A stretch of 64,000 nt of DNA. It comes from Holacanthus passer. Its lineage: Eukaryota > Chordata > Actinopteri > Pomacanthidae. Shown here piece by piece: positions 61,901 to 64,000 of this stretch. The notes under the pieces are model-generated. The model did no database searches. It saw only the letters and a program-made list of their open reading frames with translations, and was not told the DNA's origin. How positions within the stretch are numbered: the first letter of the stretch is position 1; each line of letters begins with the position of its first letter. The stretch is from contig JAFREQ010000035.1 of the NCBI GenBank assembly GCA_025331565.1, positions 3,968,001 through 4,032,000 on the forward strand, written 5' to 3'. The position numbers and the translations under genes are program-made.

Positions 61901-64000
61901 AGTCAAGAATACAAATAGTTTGAAGTTGTAACCGTCTGTTTTTTTTCTAATGGGAGTCCAAACGTCAGCATGGTTTCCATTAAATGCAAATAAAGCAGAT
62001 AAAGTGAAAGGAAATAGGAACATTTTGAGCCAGAGGAGCTTTAATAACCTGAGATGAAAATACAGCAGAGCCTTCTCATTACATTTAAGCTACTTGGTGA
62101 CATAAGGAAAGTTTATTTAGTTGGGTCAAACACTAACAGAGCAGGGATACAGGTGAGAGAAGGAAGATATATTACATGACAACAAGACCTTTATATTGTG
62201 GTTTGTGTAGGTGTGTGTGTGTGTTTACTCCAGAGGGGAAGTGATGGATGGATTAACGTAGCAATGCCAATAAGCCATTGAACATTAATGTCTCCCAATG
62301 ACAGAGCTGTAACAGTAAAATATTTACCATGTGGTTTTTTAAAATTGATTTAACATTAACGTTACAGTGTGCGGTCACATAAGCTTCACATAAAAGGTAT
62401 CACCCAGGGAAGAGGAGACCTGTGTCTGTGACGCGACAATTCTCAGCTGAACTAAGCATTTAAAGAAGGAAATAAAGATGATAGAATAAATCCATTAAAA
62501 GAGCCAGGAAGCAGTGATGACATTTCTCGAAGGTGGTGGCCATGCCAACATCATAGATACCATCTATTTATTTAAAAATCCATGGTGCTGTTTCCTTAAA
62601 GCTTTGACAGTGGATGAAGAATACTGGGGAAACAACTATTACTTTAATCTGTAGAAGTCAGACTTCCACTAACAAAAACCTGCAACAAGAGCCTAATTTC
62701 CAACTTTGTAGCAGTGTTATCTTTGTTTAGGCATTCTCCACAGTGTTATTTTCTGTGATAAGAGCCGAATTTACGTCGGAATTACGTCTGAGGGCACATC
62801 TGTTTGCAGCCAACTCCGCTTGTCTTAATCAAGAGCCTGATAAGACCTCTACTGTTATTGGCTTTACACTTGATCATTACCAAGGCTGCTATGGCGCTCA
62901 TGTTCCCCTCCAAAACTAAAATGCTGTTTGCGCTATGAAAAGTTACACACCTCATTGCAAGAGCTGAATTTTTGGAAAATAATAAGGATGCAATATCAAA
63001 TGTGAAACAGTCTTTTGTGCCATAATCCACTGGTGCCAGAAAGTATAAATCAGGTGTTAAAAACAGCATGTGCTAAGCCAGAACTCTCTACACTTGTTTC
63101 TGCACAATGCATTGACCACAAACTTTAATCTTAGTGTTGAGTCAGTGCATCCAGACAGGTAAGTGTCTTCATTCATTGACGTAAAGCTTCGGCCTCCCTG
63201 AGGAGCAATTTGGCTCACAGACAACGATCAATGAATAATAAATACAGCAATGAATAAAAACAATAAAATACACAAGAGTACACCAGTACTCAGATTAACA
63301 CAGACATCACTGTTTAGAGACCGTTTAAAGAAAGTAGCTAGAAGAAGCCAGAAACTGGGGGACCACCCTGATGCCTTCACAGCCACTAACAGGCCAAATT
63401 ATATTTACTTTAAAAAGCCAATAGTTGCTGCAATAACAGCTGCTGTAATATTATAGGCGTGCATTAGATTGATCTTGTGCTCCTTCCTGTTTTTAATGAC
63501 AGTTTGTTATACTGTATGCAATACAACAATCATGTCTTGGCTCTCTGCATCACTTGACAGACCCTGAATTTTCCCTGAATTGTCTCAGTCCCAGCTGTCC
63601 TGCATCTTCCTGATTGCTCCTCAGCTGCTTCTAATTGCTCTAGACTACTTAAGGCAGTGTCTCCAGACTCCTATTTTGTCTGAATTCCTCCTAAGTTTAT
63701 GCTTTATTTCATTTTTTTCCCTCCTATATCTTTTTTTTCCCTCTCTGTCACTGGTGTGCCGGCGGCCTTTTACCAGTTTAGACTCAACCATATCCCGGCT
63801 GTCTTCTTTCTGTGTGGCTTAACGTTAGCCAGTGTTCATCAGTCTCGAGCCAGAACACATATCAGTCTTCCCCCGGCAGTGTACCGGCAAACTATTTTCC
63901 TGAATGATTGAAGGCATGATTGCACAAATGGATCCATGTGCACATAAACAGTGACTAGTTTTTTTCAAAGAATAGCTCGGATTTTTTGAGGTGGTAGTCA
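58979..64000 (+). other. ASTN2 intron after exon g (5' part)
   Basis: No further astrotactin exon is found, so the intron extends beyond the window. Contents are AT-rich sequence, a GT patch near 62211-62224, a poly-T patch near 60463-60474 and a CNE-like stretch around 62750-63060. A segment near 63540-63900 has the composition of a fish retrotransposon leader or LTR but lacks recognisable ends. No gene is supported. Confidence 0.6.

Noticed and set aside
1..64000. CRISPR arrays, tRNA or rRNA genes, bacterial-type operons
   Set aside because: No spaced direct repeats, no B-box plus cloverleaf pattern and no rRNA sequence were seen. The window is vertebrate intronic DNA.

Overview
This window is vertebrate nuclear DNA, most likely from a teleost fish and probably a percomorph. 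The evidence is short exons with GT/AG borders in long AT-rich introns, CA/GT and CTTT microsatellites, and several dispersed repeat families I recognise from percomorph genomes. There is no operon-like or prokaryotic coding structure. Only two genes can be supported.

The host gene is astrotactin-2 (ASTN2), on the + strand. Seven consecutive internal exons are visible at 12501-12625, 13726-13830, 14115-14294, 27060-27382, 35274-35407, 37716-37864 and 58837-58978. Every splice phase joins correctly, giving one open reading frame of 386 codon-equivalents. The first three exons carry MACPF (perforin-like) sequence with a YGSHY signature. The next two carry the cysteine-rich EGF-like part, and the last two carry fibronectin-III-like sequence. 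The amino-terminal exons lie before base 1 and the carboxy-terminal exons after base 64000. Both the first exon's 5' border and the last exon's 3' border split codons.

The second gene, TRIM32, lies on the - strand inside the 12.8 kb ASTN2 intron between 14294 and 27060. Its whole 683-residue coding sequence is in one exon (19025-21076). A short non-coding first exon and a CpG-rich promoter with CCAAT and CRE-like boxes lie near 21944-22125. TRIM32 is an E3 ubiquitin ligase (RING, B-box, coiled coil, NHL repeats). TRIM32 nested antisense in ASTN2 is the arrangement known in mammals, and it is the main reason for calling the host gene ASTN2 rather than its paralogue ASTN1.

The rest is intron: microsatellites, three copies of a CAGTGGTGGAA-ended element, two opposite-facing copies of a Tc1/mariner-type miniature element, decayed LINE reverse-transcriptase fragments, other fish repeats, two short near-perfect palindromes, and stretches that look like conserved non-coding elements but need alignment. 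I found no new multi-gene system. The most notable extra structures are a 121-base perfectly matching inverted repeat pair in the introns flanking three ASTN2 exons, a 28-bp hairpin at 55918-55985, and a transposon plus microsatellite directly against a MACPF exon's splice acceptor.
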